Source: Clytia hemisphaerica (lineage: Eukaryota > Cnidaria > Hydrozoa > Leptothecata > Clytiidae). Taken from it: 64,000 bases of DNA. This document shows positions 1 to 12,100 of this stretch, in pieces; the first letter of the stretch is position 1; every line of letters begins with the position of its first letter. The notes below the pieces were generated by a model that was not told the origin of the DNA, ran no database searches, and worked only from the letters and a program-made list of their open reading frames with translations. The translations under genes were made by a program, and so were the position numbers. The DNA lies in the NCBI GenBank assembly GCA_902728285.1, contig CACVBU010000274.1:586942-650941 (forward strand). Direction: 5' to 3'.

Positions 1-235
1 TATTCCATTGCGTTCAATTGCGTTCGATTGATTTGGCGTTTGATTCGTTCGATTGATTCGGCGTTCGATTTGTTCGATTGACACCGTCTGGTAGTTTTAG
101 TAGGCACTTCGGTCACGTAAATAACCAGACGATCTCAATCGAACGGAATCGACGATCGAACCAGTCGAACCAAATCCAACGCAATCGACCGATTGAAATT
201 CGATTGTTTTCAAGGTTGGCTTGGCTCAATTTTTT
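1..235. repeat. AATCGAAC-rich dispersed repeat, two facing copies
   Basis: The stretch is dense in TTCGATTG and CAATCGAA words. One copy runs off the left edge and ends at 90 with GACACCGTCTG. A second starts near 126 with CAGACGATCTCAATCGAAC and runs rightwards. The same terminal words recur near 43503-43601, 54285-54480, 54575-54722 and in a degenerate form at 31794-32320, so this is a dispersed, probably mobile, low-complexity family. No coding potential is seen. Confidence 0.6.
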
Positions 236-512
236 TCATCTATGGCTCAAATTTTAGGCAATTTCTCAACGTTTTTGAAAATGTTAATTTCATTAAAAAG
301 CGCCGGGTTATTCTTTCATGATGAATCCCTTTACTTTAGAAGTTTTGCGGCACATTTTTTTGCTTGAGAGTCAAGTAAAAGATATAGCGCTTTCGCAGCA
401 TTAATCTTTGATACGCATTTTGGCGGGACGCTAGTGTGACTAACTGTTTGTAACGCACTGATTAAAGCTGATTAAAGAAGTCTGCTGTCCCACAACAATA
501 ACTACGCTACGC

Positions 513-1618
513 CAGTCAGGCATCCTGCTTGGCAAATGAACGGGGTATTTTTCACTTGCGACCATTGGCAAATGAACGGGGTCGAAAACGAAAGTGACGT
601 AATAGCGCCGAATACCCAGTTTAATAGACCTTTTCGCCTTTGCGTCCGCCATATTGAATTGTATGCAAAAGTTATGGTTGCCGAATTGCCGTGGTGAAAT
701 TCCCTTAGAAAGTATGCAAAACATATGCAAAAAGAAAGTATTAAATAAAAACTTACATGCATAATTGGCATTATATTAAAGTGTAATCTTGTAGAAGAAA
801 GATTAAATTTGCTTCTTTTGAAAACTAAAAACAATTATATTCACTCATCTCTTAGAACAAGCACTTCAAAAAACCATAACATTAGACATAAACTCAAACT
901 GAAAAATCACCCGCGAAGGTAAAAAACAATCCTTATTCGGCTGACGGCAAATTATTCTCCTGGGAATAGAGCCGCCAAATGATCAAATCAAAACATTGAT
1001 GAAGTGTGACGTCATAATTACTGCTTTCAGTTTGCGTGTTTTGAAAGTTTGATGTGTGTACTCCGTCTTCGTGGAATTTTTTAATGGCATGAAAACAGAA
1101 TATGCAATGTCTTTAAGAACAAATTCCTAAAAGGCTTTTGTTGTTCTGTAAATATTTCCTTTTGGATTAAGAAATTCCATCTTTTATTGTTCTAATGATT
1201 ATAATATTTATTTATAAGATGCTTTGTTGTCTTTTTAATCTTTGTGTAAACTTGCATATGTTTTGCATACTTTCTAAGGGAATTTCACCACGGCAATTCG
1301 GCAACCATAATTTTTGCATACAATTCAATATGGCGGACGCAAAGGCGAAAAGGTCTATTGAACCGGGTTGGAAATATTTTGCTTCATTTCAAAGAACTGC
1401 ATAGATGAAATTTTTTTTCCATGGGTCAATTTTGTCTTCGAAGATTGAAGAAACTTTTAACGAAAAAATAAAGTTCCCAGTTTTCTTCCTTTTTTCCCTT
1501 TTTCAGTTTGAAGTTCATTTTTATTCATTTTCACGCTTAGTCCTATCTCATTTACACTGGGTGACGAATACCCCATGCAAATGCTCACCCCGTTCATTTG
1601 CCAGGATGTGCCTGACTG
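513..1618. mobile_element. MITE copy A with CAGTCAGG ends, carrying a nested insertion
   Basis: The ends are CAGTCAGG...CCTGACTG, with a terminal inverted repeat of about 30 bases that includes TGGCAAATGAACGGGG. It is flanked by a 5-base direct repeat, TACGC (508-512 and 1619-1623). Removing the nested 731-base element and its 2-base duplication leaves about 373 bases. That matches the uninterrupted sister copy at 23337-23706 in content and length. It is non-autonomous: no transposase reading frame is present. The superfamily is not assigned. Confidence 0.75.
626..1356. mobile_element. Foldback element with 105-base inverted ends, nested in MITE copy A
   Basis: Bases 626-730 are the reverse complement of 1252-1356 with about one mismatch. 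The ends are AGACCTTTTCGCC...GGCGAAAAGGTCT. The dinucleotide AT is duplicated on both sides (624-625 and 1357-1358), and the intact sequence without the insert is present at 23420-23460. The 520-base interior is AT-rich with no convincing reading frame. It is therefore a non-autonomous inverted-repeat element that inserted into an older MITE. Confidence 0.8.
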
Positions 1619-2108
1619 TACGCTGTTTTATCATGTCTGTTGTACTCAAGAAATGGAAAAAAAGAAACCATACCACCTTCTTTATGATGTATCTGAAAGG
1701 AACCTTGATGATGTTGATGAGAATCAGGTGGAACACGTTGAGATAAAAAAGCATAAAACCACAAAAACAAACCAAAAACCAACAAAAACTAAAAAAATAT
1801 TTTTATCACTACTCTGACTACCATCTTTTTTTATTTCCCTGGACTTTCCGCCAGCATAGGCACCCGTAGTTTAAGGTACCCGAGCCTTCTACGGAAACCG
1901 CCCTTGAGTGACGCTAGTGTCAAGAGCTATTGCAAATTAGGCTATGTTCGCCGAATTCGCCGTTGCTGACCTAACTTGGATACATGGCCAAGGATGGCCT
2001 AATAAAGCCCCCAATAAAGCCAAAAATTGTAGCCTATTTGAAAAAAATTTCACTTAAAGTTAAAATACTCTTCTTAAGTCCAAGTAACAACAAGTCCATG
2101 TATTAAGA

Positions 2109-3709
2109 TTGACGCGGATTTTTACTTGTCCTCAAGATTCCCGAACGATTCCCGACTTTCCTACACGAACGGAGAACATCATCATAACAGAAGATATGAT
2201 GAGAAAACAGATAAAATTGCTGGACGTGAGTAAATCCTTCGGTCCGGATGATATACACCCGAAAATGTTAGTTGAACTGATTGACTATCATCATGAATAA
2301 GACCTTGTCTGAGGGAACAATACCAAAAGATTGGAAGATGGCACATGTGACTCCAATTTATAAAAACAAGGGTGTCCAAAACCTTGCGATAAATTACAGA
2401 CCTGTTAGTTTGACTTCAGTAGTCTGTAAGTTAATGGAATCATTTATAAGAAAGCACATTATGAAGCATCTAACTGACGAAAAGCTTCTAACCAACAAGC
2501 AATACGGTTTCATTAGTCGCCGCTCCACCGTCACACAACTCCTAAATTATTTGGACAAGTGCTGTGAAAGTATAGCTAACGGAAGTGTTGTTGACACTAT
2601 ATATTTCGATTTTGCAAAAGCTTTTGATACTGTTCCCTATCGCCGTCTACTTAAAAAGCTGAAAGGATATGGAGTATCTGGAAACATCTTGAGATGGGTA
2701 GAGTATTTTCTGACTGACAGAAAACAATTGGTTAAGGTTAACAAAACTCGATCTAAGACGGATGATGTTATCAGTGGTATTCCCCAAGGAAGTGTTTTGG
2801 GACCACTTTTCTTCGTTATCTACATCAACGACCTCCCTGACAATGTGCTGTCTTCGATTCTCCTATTTGCTGACGACACGAAGATTTTCAGAGAAGTCAA
2901 CTCGATTGAGGACTCATTGGCTATCCAACAAGACATACACAAACTTGAAAAGTGGTCAAATGATTGGCTATTAAGATTTCACCCAGATAAGTGCCACGTT
3001 CTCACTCTCGGTAAATATTGGAATATTGTCCACGGCGCACCCTTATTCACTTAGAGGTGAACAACTTGAACATGTTTTCGTTGAAAAAGATCTCGGTGTT
3101 CTGATAGACTCTGAATTATCCTTTGAAGAACACATATCAAAACAAGTGAAAAAAGCTAATTCCATTCTAGGAGTCATCAGAAGAGGTTTCGAAGACCTTA
3201 GCCTTAAAACTTTCTTCACTCTGTACACAACCTTTGTCCGGCCTCATCTCGAGTATGCCCAATCTGTATGGTCACCAAAACTACGTAAGGCCATCAACTT
3301 AATTGAGGGCGTTCAACGACGTGCCACTAGGATGGTCAGAAGGTTAAGTAATCTACCATACGAGCAGCGCCTACGAAAACTTGACTTGCCTTCTCTCGAA
3401 TTCAGAAGACACTTCGGAGACATGGTTCAGATCTACAAACACTTGCACTTCTACGATAAGGACACCACAGTTGGAAAGTTTATTCGCAGGGTGCGTCCAT
3501 CTCGAACTCACGATTACGAACTGATACCAAACTTTGCAGACGATGGATTTAGAGGTGTCCAGACCAAGTCGTTTTACTATCGATGTGTGACAGCATGGAA
3601 CCAGCTACCAAAAGAGACTGTTAACGCTACTAGCATCAAAGCGTTCAAAGAAGAACTAACCAAGGCATGGATGGAACATCCATTGCGCTACGAATCAAGA
3701 TCTTTGTAA
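2109..3709 (+). pseudogene. 5'-truncated, frameshifted CR1/Jockey-type LINE reverse transcriptase
   Basis: Conceptual translation gives a non-LTR reverse transcriptase. The fingers begin KSFGPDDIHPKML, followed by INYRPVSLTS, YFDFAKAFDTV, GIPQGSVLGP and the catalytic LFADDTK box near 2865-2885. A thumb and C-terminal region follow, with the typical RPHLEYAQSVW segment and a final TAA at 3709. The frame is broken near 2290 and again near 3020, and there is no endonuclease or ORF1, so it is a dead 5'-truncated copy. A short A-run at about 3766-3776 marks the 3' tail. It is a different family from the LINEs at 20.5 and 45 kb. Confidence 0.85.
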
Positions 3710-3779
3710 TTGTAGACGATAGATCGGTTTAGAGGCCCTCGTGTGCCTGGACTGTAAATCTTCATAAAAAAAAAAGATA

Positions 3780-5790
3780 TTTAGCTTAGGTTTGAATATT
3801 TATATATCTAACTTAAGTCATTACAAAATATCAACTAGCAGCACTAGGATAGTCAGATAGGTAGGTAGATGAGCACTAGGATGCAATTGTGGCTTAATTA
3901 GGCAGAACATCTTAATTTGGCCATCATAACCTAATTTGCAATAGGTCTTGACTGTATAACAATCCAAAAGCAAGCTCTCTTAATAAGAACAAGAAAGTTT
4001 TTTTGATAAGAATCAAAAGCGCTAAAGCCTCAAAAATTTAGATATTTGTAAATTTGAGCTGTGATACTCACGTTATGTTTTATAAAATTTATCATTTTTG
4101 TCAACGATTAAATTGGTGGTTATGGTCATGTAGGTCGTGAGTATATTTCATATTTCATTAAATATTGGATTCTGATGAAAACTTGGCCTCTGACTGGTAC
4201 CGACCCAGGCTATCAAAAATCCGGATATTTGCTGCAGTATAGCCACTTTTTGCGATTTTAGCGCTTTTTTATTATTAAGGCCATAAGGGAGCGTTTAGAT
4301 TGTTAGTACGGTAGCAAGATATCCTTAGACGAACACGCTCGCAGATGAAGGAGCTATGTTATAATTATTGTGAAGTTTATCGAACCAGTGCCGAAAATTT
4401 AAGGCTCTATAGTCTTTCATAAAGAAATTTTCCTTAATCTTAAACACATTTCATATTCTTACATATTACTCATCGCGTTACCATTTCCAGCTGCAGTCAT
4501 AAGACAAAGTTATCACAAAATGGCTTAACCTTTTTTATATACTAGGCAGGGATGGTGCGAATCTATTCTCGCCATCAAAAAGTAGAAAACGAAAATCGTG
4601 CTAGTCTGTGTAGGAACTTTTTTTCTGCGCAGACACAGACAAAAATTATTTGGTTTATTCTGCTTTGTAAAGAATAGAGGCACGCCTCACCTCCCCTCTC
4701 CATCATAAAACAGGATACCTCAAGGGAAGAAATTTTAGCGGGAAGAAAATTTGGCGGATTTGGTGGATTTGTTTTAAATCCGCGTCCTAATTAAATTTTT
4801 TCGGCATCCACCTTTTTTATGAGTCCGATTTTCAAATTTACTCCCGAATCAATGTTTTCATTTGATCGGATTAAAAATCCGTCATCCGCCAAATTAAATT
4901 CTCGCCAAAATTAGCTTTTTCCCTGATCCGCAAAATTAAAGTCCCCACGAAAAAATTTTCAGCCATCCCCAAATTATTTCCTCCAAATTTCTTCCCTCCT
5001 TCTTCAACAAACATTAACGTTTATATGCTGATTCTCAACATTTAGTTATACAAATTACATTTTCATATATAACTACAATACAAGAAATATGATTTCCCCG
5101 GCACTCATTTATACACAATTGGAGGGCGTTATTTGCGTTCAAAGTTTTCAACTAGCGTAATGATTATTTTATTAATTCTATTATTATTCAGCATATGAAT
5201 TAACAGACAAAAAATGTGACAAAAGATTTTGGATTTAAAACCTGGTGTACTTAACCAGTAAAATAATCAGGATTCACAAAGAAATTGCGATAAAATTGTT
5301 TAATGAAAACAAAGAATATTTATACAAATCACAACACAAAATTCAATTCAATGATAGATAATTCAATGATTCACAAAGAGATCAAAAACAAAATTTCAGT
5401 AAATATACAGAGCAGAAATAAAAACTAAGTTAAAGGGAAATACTTTACATACGGAGCGGGGAGTAATTAGACCAAAAAGGTGCTGCGTATGTGCAAACGG
5501 TAAAGGTCGGTTTTTCACCTTTCAATGTCTCTCCTAGGGTTGCAAACATTAGAAAATGTTTAATTAGTTGCTCTAATTCACGATTTTTAGGATTTTTTTC
5601 AGTTTCGAGACAAAAAAAACGTAAAAAAGCTCTCTAACATCTAAGGGTAGGAAATTTTCCGAAAATCGAAGAGATTTTTTCAAAAAGTCTGTATTTTCAG
5701 CAAAAATCAGTCTCACTAAGCATCGGTTTCCGGAGGTCCCGTCCGCACATACCCCTCATTTGCCAATCCTAGTACCCCTCTGATAAAATA
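3780..5790. other. AT-rich gene-free stretch with element relics
   Basis: I see no supported gene here. About 4718-5003 is a relic of the GGCGGGAA-type TA-flanked family also found at 6797-6992. About 5455-5775 resembles a decayed member of the poly-G-ended family: CCGTCCGCACATACCCCTC and CCTAGTACCCC near its right end recall the 8050 and 33433 copies. Near 3985-4015 there is a fragment of the AATAAGAACAA family. Confidence 0.4.
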
Positions 5791-5796
5791 CAATGT

Positions 5797-5802
5797 CTTT
5801 TT
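5797..5802 (-). other. Candidate poly(A) signal for UPF3
   Basis: TTTATT on the plus strand reads AATAAA on the minus strand. It lies downstream of the UPF3 terminal exon and would place the transcript 3' end near 5780. The segment 5800-6166 would then be transcribed, as 3'UTR or extra coding sequence. Confidence 0.35.
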
Positions 5803-5877
5803 ATTCTTTACCTAGCCAATTCATTCGATAGCGTTCTTGTTCTAATTCTCTCTCGCGCTCTTTGTCAACGTCTTTTT

Positions 5878-6093
5878 TCACGGTGACCGAGACATCTTTC
5901 TGTGATGAAGATTTTTTTGTCGAACTCGAAATTCGTTATTTTTGTTTTTGGAAGATTGAGGTCGTGTTGAAGAAGAATCGTCACGTTTCTCTTTATCCCG
6001 GTTTCCCGATTTTTCGTTATAATCGGAACCCCGTTTGCTGTTTCGGTTATCGGAATAATGCCGACTTTCGTGACTGTCGTTGTTCGATCGTGC
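5878..6093 (-). other. Coding-like Arg/Asp/Ser-rich frame after the UPF3 stop
   Basis: One minus-strand frame is open for 71 codons to a TGA at 5878-5880. It is composed of Arg, Asp, Ser, Asn and Lys, like the C-terminal half of UPF3 proteins. It is separated from the reconstructed last exon by stops and by a GATCGT simple repeat (about 6105-6150) in which the frames slip. It may be real coding sequence disconnected by indels, an alternative terminal exon, or a decayed 3'UTR remnant. Confidence 0.35.
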
Positions 6094-6166
6094 CTATCGT
6101 TCCTATACGATACGATCACGATCACGATCAACGATCAGGGATACGGTCACGATTGGATCGGCGACG

Positions 6167-9100
6167 TCACGGTATCGCGGTGGCTTGTTGTTTTACTTCC
6201 ACCGTCATATTTGGAATACTACTTCGGTGAGGAACGAACCTTGGTCGGTCGTCTAAAGAAAGATATACTTTTCATATTAACTGAAATTTTAAGGGGAATA
6301 TTGTATATTTCAACTAAAATCTGACAGACTTGGCTCGCGCTAAGATTGCGAGACGTGAAACCGATACCTTATATACACAACAGTAAAGCTGGGTGTCCAC
6401 TGGAAAAAATCATATGTCTGGTATTTGCGACGAACTTATTCTTTTTCAGTGGACACCCAGCTTAAGAATCTCAAAAATTTTAACGAAATTTTATAAGGTC
6501 GTTTTCCAAAGTCAACAAATTGCATGATCTTGGATGATCGTTAAAATTAAGTTGTAGCCTATACAGAGCTTTATCATACTCTATACCGCTTAAGCTATAT
6601 ACAGTAGAGTCTCTATGACGCAAATTTGTTGAGTTAGGAAATCTCGAGTTATGTAGTTTGTAGGACCAGAAAATTCGTTCGAGTTGAGGAGACATTCGAG
6701 TTGTGGAAGTTCGAATTACAGAGACTCCACTGTAGTAATAACCAAAACGATTTTAAATTCCATTTCCAGTTATGGGTTGAATAGAAATGGAAACTACCTT
6801 AAGGGAACTTATTTTGGCGGGAATTTAGTTTGGCGGGAACTAATTTTGACGAATTTGGCGCATTTAGACAATATTCGCCAAAATTAAGACCCGCCAAAAT
6901 TAAATATTTTGCCCACTCGCCAAAATAAGTTCTCGCTCAAATTAAAAATTTTCAGGATTTTTGCCGCTCGTCAAAATTAGTTCCCGCCAAGGTATCAGAT
7001 TCGAAACAGATAGACGATTGTTGCTTTTAACCAAAACAAAACAAACGAGCAAACTGTTGTGTTCGGCTTACCGAAATCTTTCTCTGAAGATAACGTCACA
7101 TTCTTAGAAGAAGCAGAAGAGGGCCGTTCTGATGGTGGTCGGTAGATTTTCATCTCAGGTCGTGGCTGTAATAAAAAAGTTAATTCTACTTGTTATCTTC
7201 ATATTTTTCAAGTGTAGAAGAGTAGTAGGTACAATAAAAGCACAGTAGCATTCACTTTGCAGTTTCCAGGCTAATTTACATCCATTCCATTTTATATACA
7301 TACATGGGGGGGTGGGGGGCGAACTTTTTAAAGAGGTAATCCGAAGAAGAATTTTCAATGGAAGTTGTTTTTTATTTTTCCAAGTGGCAAAATTATTTTA
7401 AACTTCCAAGGGGTAAAAGACTATTTTTATGACCTAAAAGGTTATAGTTCGTCCACCATCACTTTAGTTCGTCCACCATCAATTTTAAGGTATTAAGGAG
7501 AATTTTTTTGCACATTTTGCCATTTTCCAGGGGTTATATTCACATTTTCAAGAATTTTTTGGTTACCTTTCGATTATTCTTATTCGGGCTTGCTTTTTCA
7601 GAGGAGTTTCCATCTTCTGGCGTATTGTCTTTAGATGCAGATTGAGATGCAGATTGAGATGCGGTTGTGGAGGACGAGGTTGGTGTATCGTCACTGGTGT
7701 CACGTTCCTTGTTCCGTTTGTCTTTCTTTGCTGACTTCTCTGGTGATTCTGTAAAGAGACATCTCTCTTTGTTGTATTATAGTATTTAAAAAATACATTT
7801 CATAGGTTTCTTTCTGAAGGATTATATGGATAAAACATGGCACGGGATAAAATTGGAATTATCGTAAATTCGATTTCCTAATGGATATACCGGGTGCGCC
7901 ACAAAACAGTTTCTCACTTTGAAACTAATTTTCTCGAAATCTAAAAATTTTAAAAGAACCATTCCTATTTCGTTGGAAAGAAGAAAGATAAACTTAAATT
8001 TTGATGGGTCATTTATCAAATTTGATTCATTATAGATCAAAAGTTACGGCCCGGGGGGGGGGGTACTTAGGCAAATAGAGGGTACGGTATGTGCCGCCCT
8101 TAAGGGTAACCTTTTTGACTTCCAAAGGTCCCCGGGTCGGAAAATCAGAAATCAAATTTTCAGTCCCACTAGGGTTGTAAATGGAGAATTCAACTTTTTT
8201 ACCCCTGAAAGATCGAATTGGTCAATTTGTCCCGCTAAGGTCGTGAAATTCACAAAGTTTTCCTTTGTTTTCTCCTTTTTAGTCCCGGTAAGGGTCCCAA
8301 GTTCGAAAGTCGGGCGACACCCCCCCCGCCTCGCAACCCTAGTACCCCCCCCCCGGGAGTTATGCTCAATTGAATAAAAAGTTACTTTCAGAAAGTGATC
8401 GAATACGTTAAAAATCGACCTATCAAATTTTTATTTTAAATTTGGCAATCGCAATAGCCTTTACAATAGCCTTTACATGTTTAAGAGCGTTTTTCAGTAA
8501 CTAAATACATAAATTTTGAAACTGAAGGGTCGAAAGGGTTTAAAATCTTCATCAAAATCAATTTAATTTACTTTTACCGAAATTTTCCTCAGATTTTTGG
8601 TGCTAGACTGGATAAAGTCTATGTAAGGCTCGATCTACCTCGAAACCCATATTTGATGTATTTTTATGAATTTCAACTAAAACTTTTGGGCTTTTTCGAC
8701 GAATTTTCTTCCTTTCATTGAAATTAAATTTTCCTTTATTATAACAAGGTCATTTAGACAGCTAATCATCATTTTTAATGACTGAAACGAAAATACTGGT
8801 GTCTCATGTAATTATGGTCTGTTTAATTTGATAGGACGATTTTTAACGTTTATGAGCATTTTCCGAAAGTAGCTTTTTTATTCAATTGCCAATAACTTTT
8901 GATCTAATGAATCAAATTTGGTAAATGTCCCATCAAAATTTAAGTTTATCTTTCTTCTTTCAAATGAAAGAGGAATGGTTCTTTTAAAATTTTCAGATTT
9001 CGAGAAAATGAGTTTCAAAAAGAGAAACTTTTTTGTGGCGCCTGGTAGATACTAGTACTTCTCAGCAATGAGTAACAATGCTTTGCAAGTTCTTTTATGT

Positions 9101-12100
9101 TATCCAAGTAAACAGGAAGACGTCTTAATGATGAAACCGAGACGTTTTTATGTGCCGAGATTATCCCAGGTATTTTATATTTTGCTGAATTTTGCGAAAT
9201 TCCAAGGCGGAAAATTTTTGATTAATCATACAAATACTGTATACCTTATCGGCCAAAACTTAGTCGGCCTTAATTTTAGTCGGCCTTAATTTTTAGTCGG
9301 CCTTAATTTTTAGTCGGCCCAAATTTTTTAGTCGGCCCTAATTTTAGTTACCAAGCCAAAATTTAGTCACTTAGGACCGACTAAGTTTTGGCCGATAAGG
9401 TAGTTGAAGGAGAATCATTTTTACCTCCTCTGGACCCTTTTTCGGGAGGTGTCAAGCGTCTGTTTTCTTTTTTCGAAGAATCTTTAGACGAATCTTTATT
9501 TGACGATGAAGAAGAAGAACTTTTGTCTTTTGTCGTGTCTTTGCTTTGATCTTTTGACGAGGACGGATATTTCTCGTTTTTGGCTGATGATGAGGAGCGT
9601 TGCTCATTTTGTCGGTTGTCATTGTTGTTACGACCTAGTATGAGGATGAATAAACGATGAAAAAAGCCATAATACTCATGAGGTGGCAAGAGATATGTCA
9701 TATATATAAATGAGAAAAAGCTCACTCGTATATCATAAAATCATGTCACTAAGAATAAACCTCACTAGCCAAATTGAGTTGTTTTTACCCAGGACAAAAA
9801 GCATCATTCGACCCAGGCCCCCGGCCTTTCCTCCCACCAAGCAGCTAAATATAGTCCTGGACAGAATCAATATACACCATGTCCCCTGCATAAGAATGAA
9901 AACGACAACTTCTTTGTTACAAAAACATCATCAACTACAGTTGAGTCTACTCAACTCGAAAACCCTATAATTCGAATATCTCTTAACTAGAACAAGTTTT
10001 ATGGTCTTTTCAGTTAATAATGCCTTATAAACCTTACTCTATAACTCGTACCAATCTGTGTTCCCCGTGTGTGTTCGAGCTACGGAGACTGTTCACCTTT
10101 TTTTCTGTCGCTGGCTCGTTCACGTGGTCCACGTTTACCGCCCCCGCCACCACCACCGCCGCCGCCTTCGCCCAGGCGTTCTTTCTTCTCTTTCTCGCGA
10201 TGATCGTCTTTATCTTTACTGTTGTTGCTTGCTGAGGACGACCTGTCTTGTTGTTTTGTATTGTTGTCTTTCTTGTCTTTTCGTTTGTCCGACTTACTGT
10301 TGATTTCCTCTTTCTCTTTGTCCTGAAAATAGACACATGATGGGTAGACTATGCTATAGTATAAGACAAATTCGAATAATAAAGAATTTCCGGGCGGAAA
10401 TTTTGTCCGCACGCACAAGAATAGTCGGAGGGGCTCAATATAAACACAGACTCTATTTTTCCGCCACGCAGCATATTACGTTTTATAATATACAACTATG
10501 TTATATCATAATATCATCATAATATATTACACGGACGATAGCATCGTCTACATGGTGGGTAATTTTCTCACTCTCAGTCATTCTAGGGTCCGATTTCACT
10601 TCCAAAGATTGAATTGGATATTATATAACCCAGACCGTCACCTAAGACAACTAGCGACGCGAGAAGTAATTTCATTACTTAGATAAAATAAATAACAACA
10701 ATATTCTTGCCAGGATGATCCAAATAAATATCATTCCAATCCACAGCAAGCTAGCAAGCAGAGAAAGGTCAGAAAACATTTTGTAGGTAGGTAATATCAA
10801 CCGGTTCAAATAAATAAACACGCGGGAAAACGAATCATAGGAGTTCTCTTGCTGTAACATAAAGATTTAGTACGAAAACGGAGCGATCTGAGTAAACTGG
10901 AGAATTTGGTGTCATGCACGAACCACTAAAAAACACTGAATTTTCAAAGATGTTTCTAGCCATATAGGGACCAATTTAGTAGACCACGCGCACATTTTAC
11001 CAAACGAGATCTCATTTTACCTCCAATCTAAAGTCTTATACGATGGGGAAGTTAAACGAGTTAACCTCCCGACCATCGGTTCTTCATCGGAACATAATTT
11101 TTAGCGAACAATTGGAAGAATTAAATTAGGATTGAAAGGGAGAGAGAATGGTAACTTGGTACTTGAAAAAATATTTTTATCCAACCAGTTCACAAAGATT
11201 TACAAAATCCGAATAAGAGCCACTGGTGTTATGGTTTGACGAAAATAACTTTGAGATTCGGTGTAGTGTCCTATTTTGATATTTTGAGTGAAATTTTAAG
11301 TGGCGATTGTAAATACGTGAGAAAAGTGTTTTAATATTGTTAATATAATCATACCTTGTATTTGTCTTTTCGTTCCTCGTTTTTCTTCGAATCACGATTG
11401 GATGATTTGTCGGCAGATTTTCTAAAAAATATTCTCCATAGTTAAAGAAATTCGAATTTGTTTTTCAAGAATTACTTCAGGCGTACGAACTTTCACGAGG
11501 TCGAAAATTCACGACATTTACTTTCGCGAATTTGACGAAATAATCTTTTTCGCGAATAATAAACTTTCGCGAATCAAGACAAAAAATTCAAGAATATTTC
11601 AAGAAAGTTTCCGCTCGCGAAAGTTTGTACGCCTGAAGTAATTCTTGAAAAACAAATTCAAATTTTTTTAACTATGGAGAATATTTTTTCTCGGTCGACG
11701 CAACAACCTCGCAAGCTCGGTCGTTACTTGAATTCGAGCAATATTTCTCAGTACTGCCCTCACTAACCAGTCATTATTGTATTAGTCGAACTTCTAAATA
11801 TTCAAACATTTCTATAATTCAAACTTGTTTCCAGACCCCGTCAAGGAGAAGACCTCTTAAAATACTTCATATTATTCGAATCTCTCTGTAATTCGAATAA
11901 ACAAGTTGTTGTTGTTAACGTATTCACGTATTCACAACTTCAAATCTGTTAAAACGAAATACAACATACCTTTCACTCCGTTGTTCTTCGTGTTTGTTTT
12001 GCTTCTTGTCTCGTTGTTCCCTTCTCTAGAAGAATGAAACAAAACAACTTTGTATGAAATAAACAACTTTGTATGAAATAAACAACTGAAATGAATACAT

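Noticed and set aside
5862-6324. Plus-strand open frames over 5.86-6.32 kb
   Set aside because: They arise from the GATCGT-type repeat and Arg/Ser-rich minus-strand coding sequence; no domain is seen on the plus strand.
10020-10303. Plus-strand open frames across 10.0-10.3 kb
   Set aside because: They are mirror frames of UPF3 exon 10; the minus strand gives spliced, phase-consistent UPF3 sequence.
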